Positions 14,437 to 17,463 of a DNA stretch of 17,463 nucleotides are shown here, one piece after another (position 1 is the stretch's first letter; each line of letters begins with the position of its first letter). This DNA is from CABHOJ01 sp965649545. GTDB taxonomy: Bacteria; Pseudomonadota; Gammaproteobacteria; Burkholderiales; Methylophilaceae. The stretch lies in the NCBI GenBank assembly GCA_965649545.1, contig CBFGLF010000029.1:1-17463 (forward strand), written 5' to 3'. The position numbers and the translations under genes are program-made. The notes beneath the pieces were generated by a model that saw nothing but the letters and a program-made list of their open reading frames with translations, was not told the DNA's origin and searched no databases.

Positions 14437-16164
14437 ATGGACGACCGCACTCCCCAAATCTCGGGCGCAGAAATTCTCATCCGCTGTTTGCAAGAAGAGA
14501 ACGTCAAGTTCGTCTTCGGCTATCCAGGGGGTGCCGTCCTGAACATCTACGACGAGATCTTCAAGCAGAACCATTTCAAGCATGTGCTCGTCCGTCATGA
14601 ACAAGCCGCTGTGCATGCGGCTGACGCATACTCGCGCGCGACCGGTGAAGTCGGCGTCGCCCTGGTGACGTCGGGCCCAGGCGCGACCAACGCCGTGACC
14701 GGTATCGCCACCGCTTACATGGATTCGATCCCCATGGTCATCATCAGTGGCCAGGTGCCGACGCCGGCCATCGGCATGGACGCGTTCCAGGAAGTCGACA
14801 TGGTCGGCATCACCCGCCCCTGCGTGAAACACAACTTCCTGGTGAAGGACGTGAAAGACGTCGCATCGACCATCAAGAAAGCGTTTTACATCGCTGCCAG
14901 TGGCCGCCCTGGTCCGGTCGTCGTCGATATCCCCAAGGATGTGACGGCACTGACCGCGGTCTTCGATTACCCGAAATCAGTCGAGATGCGCTCCTACACG
15001 CCCGTCATCAAGGGTCACTCCGGCCAGATCAAGAAGGCCGTGAAGCTCATGCTGGAAGCCAAGCGCCCGATGGTCTACACGGGCGGCGGCGTCGTGCTGG
15101 GCGACGCTTCGGAGATGCTGGTGAAGCTGGTCAGGGAACTCGGCTTCCCCATCACGAACACCCTGATGGGACTTGGTGGTTACCCTGCGACCGACAAGCA
15201 GTTCCTCGGCATGCTGGGCATGCACGGCACCTATGAAGCCAACATGGCGATGCAAGAATGCGATGTGCTGGTGGCCATCGGCGCACGCTTCGACGACCGC
15301 GTCATCGGCAACCCACAGCACTTCTTCAACAAGAACCGTACGATCATCCATATTGACGTCGATCCATCGTCGATCTCGAAACGCGTCAAGGTCGATGTGC
15401 CTATCGTCGGCCACGTCCAGTCCGTGCTGGCCGAGATCAACGAATTGCTGCAAGCCGACACCAAGCGTCCGGAAGCGGCATCGCTCAAGGCCTGGTGGGA
15501 GCAGATCGAAGCATGGCGCAGCCGCAAGTGCCTCACCTATGCGAAGAGCACCGAGGTCATCAAGCCGCAATATGTGGTCGAGAAGCTTTGGGAAGTCACC
15601 AAAGGCGATGCCTTTATCACGTCTGACGTCGGTCAGCACCAGATGTGGGCTGCGCAGTATTACAAGTTCGACAAGCCTCGTCGCTGGATCAACTCCGGCG
15701 GTCTCGGCACCATGGGTGTCGGTCTGCCGTATGCCATGGGTGCACAATTGGCTCATCCTGAAGCGCAGGTCGCCTGTATCACCGGCGAAGCTTCGATCCA
15801 GATGTGCATCCAGGAGCTCTCCACCTGTAAGCAGTTCCATCTGCCGGTCAAGGTGGTGAACCTGAACAACCGCTACATGGGCATGGTGCGCCAATGGCAG
15901 GAATTCTTCTATGGCAACCGCTACTCCGAATCCTACATGGATGCGCTGCCTGATTTCGTCAAGCTGGCAGAGGCGTATGGCCATGTCGGCATGAAGATCG
16001 AGAAGCCTTCCGATGTCGAGGCCGCCCTGAAGGAAGCGTTCAGCCCTGCATTGAAGGAACGCATGGTGTTCATGGACTTCATCACCGACCAGACCGAGAA
16101 CGTGTTCCCGATGGTGCCGAACGGCAAAGGCCTGTCGGAGATGATCCTGGCCGAAGAACTCTAA
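14437..16164 (+). CDS. ilvB: Acetolactate synthase (acetohydroxyacid synthase) large subunit
   Basis: Thiamine diphosphate- and FAD-dependent catalytic subunit; condenses two pyruvates to 2-acetolactate, or pyruvate and 2-oxobutyrate to 2-aceto-2-hydroxybutyrate, in valine, leucine and isoleucine synthesis. From the ATG at 14437 it has 575 residues. The N-terminal ThDP domain has FGYPGGAVLNIYDE and the catalytic E55 in VRHEQAAVHAADAY. The central FAD domain has RFDDRVIGN and IHIDVDPSSISK. The C-terminal domain has ThDP-Mg residues E451 and N478 in G450-E-A-S...NLNNRYMGM. It is closest in wording to IlvI-type enzymes. The usual GDG start of the ThDP motif is GEA. The frame is open to GTG 14395, but the extra 14 residues look non-coding. 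It is the first gene of ilvB-ilvN-ilvC. Confidence 0.96.
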   Translation: MDDRTPQISGAEILIRCLQEENVKFVFGYPGGAVLNIYDEIFKQNHFKHVLVRHEQAAVHAADAYSRATGEVGVALVTSGPGATNAVTGIATAYMDSIPMVIISGQVPTPAIGMDAFQEVDMVGITRPCVKHNFLVKDVKDVASTIKKAFYIAASGRPGPVVVDIPKDVTALTAVFDYPKSVEMRSYTPVIKGHSGQIKKAVKLMLEAKRPMVYTGGGVVLGDASEMLVKLVRELGFPITNTLMGLGGYPATDKQFLGMLGMHGTYEANMAMQECDVLVAIGARFDDRVIGNPQHFFNKNRTIIHIDVDPSSISKRVKVDVPIVGHVQSVLAEINELLQADTKRPEAASLKAWWEQIEAWRSRKCLTYAKSTEVIKPQYVVEKLWEVTKGDAFITSDVGQHQMWAAQYYKFDKPRRWINSGGLGTMGVGLPYAMGAQLAHPEAQVACITGEASIQMCIQELSTCKQFHLPVKVVNLNNRYMGMVRQWQEFFYGNRYSESYMDALPDFVKLAEAYGHVGMKIEKPSDVEAALKEAFSPALKERMVFMDFITDQTENVFPMVPNGKGLSEMILAEEL

Positions 16165-16189
16165 GCAGAACAACAAGACGGACCCCACT

Positions 16190-16681
16190 ATGAAACACAT
16201 CATCTCGCTGCTGATGGAAAACGAGTCCGGCGCGCTTTCCCGCGTCGCCGGCCTGTTCTCGGCACGTGCCTACAACATCGAATCCCTGACGGTGGCGCCG
16301 ACTGAGGACGCCACCCTGTCACGCATGACCATCGTCACCTCCGGATCGGAAGATGTGATCGAGCAGATCATCAAACAGCTCAACAAGCTGGTCGATGTGG
16401 TCAAGGTCCTCGACCTCAATGACGGTCGCTACATCGAACGTGAACTGATGCTGGTCAAGGTCAAGGCCACCGGCCCATTCCGCGAAGAGATGAAGCGTAT
16501 GAGCGATATCTTCCGCGGCCGCATCATCGATGTCGCGGACGGCAGCTACACCATCGAACTCACCGGCTCCGGCTCTAAGCTTGATGCCTTCCTGGAAGCG
16601 CTGGACAAGGCTGCGATCCTCGAGACCGTGCGCACTGGCGCCTCAGGCATCGGCCGCGGCGACCGCATCCTCAAGATTTGA
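16190..16681 (+). CDS. ilvN: Acetolactate synthase small (regulatory) subunit
   Basis: Regulatory subunit of acetohydroxyacid synthase; stimulates the large subunit and normally gives feedback control by valine. The 163-residue product has an N-terminal ACT domain, about 3-77 (LLMENESGALSRVAGLFSARAYNIESLTV), with the glycine at position 14 typical of the valine-binding loop. A C-terminal ALS_ss_C domain spans about 80-157 (RELMLVKVKATGPFREE to ELTGSGSKLDAFLEAL). Length and motifs match IlvH-type proteins (also called ilvH). It lies 25 bp after ilvB and 31 bp before ilvC, consistent with one transcript. Confidence 0.97.
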   Translation: MKHIISLLMENESGALSRVAGLFSARAYNIESLTVAPTEDATLSRMTIVTSGSEDVIEQIIKQLNKLVDVVKVLDLNDGRYIERELMLVKVKATGPFREEMKRMSDIFRGRIIDVADGSYTIELTGSGSKLDAFLEALDKAAILETVRTGASGIGRGDRILKI

Positions 16682-16712
16682 TTTTTTAAAGATTCGCACT
16701 GAAAGGTAGAAC

Positions 16713-17463
16713 ATGAAAGTTTATTACGACAAAGATGCTGACCTCTCCATCATCAAGAAACTCAAGGTCACCATCGTTGGTTACGGCTCACAGGGCCACG
16801 CCCACGCAGCCAACCTGAAGGACTCCGGCGTCAAGGTCACGATTGGCGCACGCAAGGACGGTAGCTCATATGCCAAAGCGGAAAAAGCTGGTCACGATGT
16901 CAAGGATATCGCCAAGGCCGTGAAGGATGCTGACGTCGTCATGATCCTGCTGCCGGACGAGACCATGGCAGGCATCTTCGAAGCAGAAGTCGCACCTAAC
17001 CTGAAGAAAGGCGCTGCGCTGGCCTTCGCACACGGGTTCAACATTCACTACAACCAGATCGTGCCACGCAAGGATCTGGACGTGATCATGATCGCCCCTA
17101 AGGGCCCAGGCCACACCGTGCGCTCCGAATACCTGAAGGGTGGCGGCGTGCCTTCGCTGATCGCCGTCTATCAGGACGCTTCCGGTAAAGCCAAGGACAT
17201 CGCCCTGTCTTACGCAGCAGCGAACGGCGGCACTAAGGGCGGTGTGATCGAGACCGATTTCCGTGAAGAGACCGAAACCGACTTGTTCGGCGAACAGGCC
17301 GTCCTTTGCGGTGGCGCGGTCGAATTGGTCAAGGCGGGCTTCGAGACGCTGGTGGAAGCTGGCTACGCGCCTGAAATGGCCTATTTCGAGTGCCTGCATG
17401 AGCTGAAACTGATCGTCGACCTGATGTACGAAGGCGGCATCGCCAACATGAACTACTCGATCT
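16713..17463 (+). CDS. ilvC: Ketol-acid reductoisomerase IlvC (partial, 3' end missing)
   Basis: Mg-dependent NADPH enzyme that isomerises and reduces 2-acetolactate to 2,3-dihydroxyisovalerate (and the isoleucine counterpart). 250 codons are present; class I enzymes have about 338, so roughly the last quarter is cut by the window edge. The Rossmann motif GYGSQGHAHA is at 23-32. The specificity loop GARKDGSSYAKAE (Arg47 and the serines at 51-52) fits NADPH preference. The catalytic His is H107 in FAHGFNIHY, and metal ligands D190 and E194 lie in ETETDLFGEQ, with E226 and E230 in the knotted helical domain. The ATG at 16713 has an AAGG SD six bases upstream. Lengths and motifs indicate class I, not the long enterobacterial class II. 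Confidence 0.97.
   Translation, partial: MKVYYDKDADLSIIKKLKVTIVGYGSQGHAHAANLKDSGVKVTIGARKDGSSYAKAEKAGHDVKDIAKAVKDADVVMILLPDETMAGIFEAEVAPNLKKGAALAFAHGFNIHYNQIVPRKDLDVIMIAPKGPGHTVRSEYLKGGGVPSLIAVYQDASGKAKDIALSYAAANGGTKGGVIETDFREETETDLFGEQAVLCGGAVELVKAGFETLVEAGYAPEMAYFECLHELKLIVDLMYEGGIANMNYSI

Noticed and set aside
14977..16203. 408-codon minus-strand frame opposite ilvB
   Set aside because: Very long, but His/Asp/Leu-rich as expected for the complement of ilvB codons, while ilvB carries all catalytic motifs.
16682..16712. Terminator between ilvN and ilvC
   Set aside because: There is a T-run just after the ilvN stop but no hairpin before it; the gap more likely just carries the ilvC SD.

Overview
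The window looks like chromosomal core sequence from a betaproteobacterium, most likely of the Nitrosomonadales/Gallionellaceae kind. This is inferred from high G+C, protein wording and gene neighbourhoods; no marker RNA is present to confirm it. Coding density is very high: no stretch above 300 bases lacks a gene. I see no rRNA, tRNA, CRISPR array, insertion sequence or prophage. Many starts have only weak Shine-Dalgarno (SD) sequences.

Layout: (1) 1-2209, minus strand: the type IV pilus retraction ATPases pilT and pilU, with pilU missing only its last few codons at the window edge. (2) 2254-6476, plus strand: yggS (PLP homeostasis), proC (last step of proline synthesis), yggT (two-domain membrane protein) and a 647-codon dynamin-like GTPase. 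(3) 6480-8657, minus strand: maf (nucleotide pyrophosphatase), a possible 44-codon small ORF, and rng (RNase G). (4) 8739-9374, plus: a MarC-family membrane protein. (5) 9429-10975, plus: nudJ and mnmA (tRNA 2-thiouridylase). (6) 10992-11603, minus: a YibF-like glutathione S-transferase. (7) 11653-14317, plus: nadC (NAD synthesis) and a PilB/GspE-type assembly ATPase. (8) 14437-17463, plus: ilvB-ilvN-ilvC for branched-chain amino acids, with ilvC running off the end.

Working together: PilT, PilU and the PilB-like ATPase would power pilus retraction and extension, although they sit about 10 kb apart. The ilv genes encode consecutive steps: acetolactate synthase (two subunits), then ketol-acid reductoisomerase. 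NudJ and MnmA keep a neighbourhood also known from enterobacteria.

Most unusual points: the dynamin-like GTPase gene appears to have its natural, SD-preceded ATG one base out of frame, at a run of four A. Its P-loop also lacks the first glycine. A tiny ORF bridges maf and rng with an ATGA overlap. A perfect 14-bp tandem duplication covers the end of the GST gene. A palindromic -10 hexamer lies between GST and nadC. IlvB carries Gly-Glu-Ala where Gly-Asp-Gly is usual in the thiamine diphosphate site. I found no convincing new multi-gene system; the GTPase is the best candidate for something under-described.
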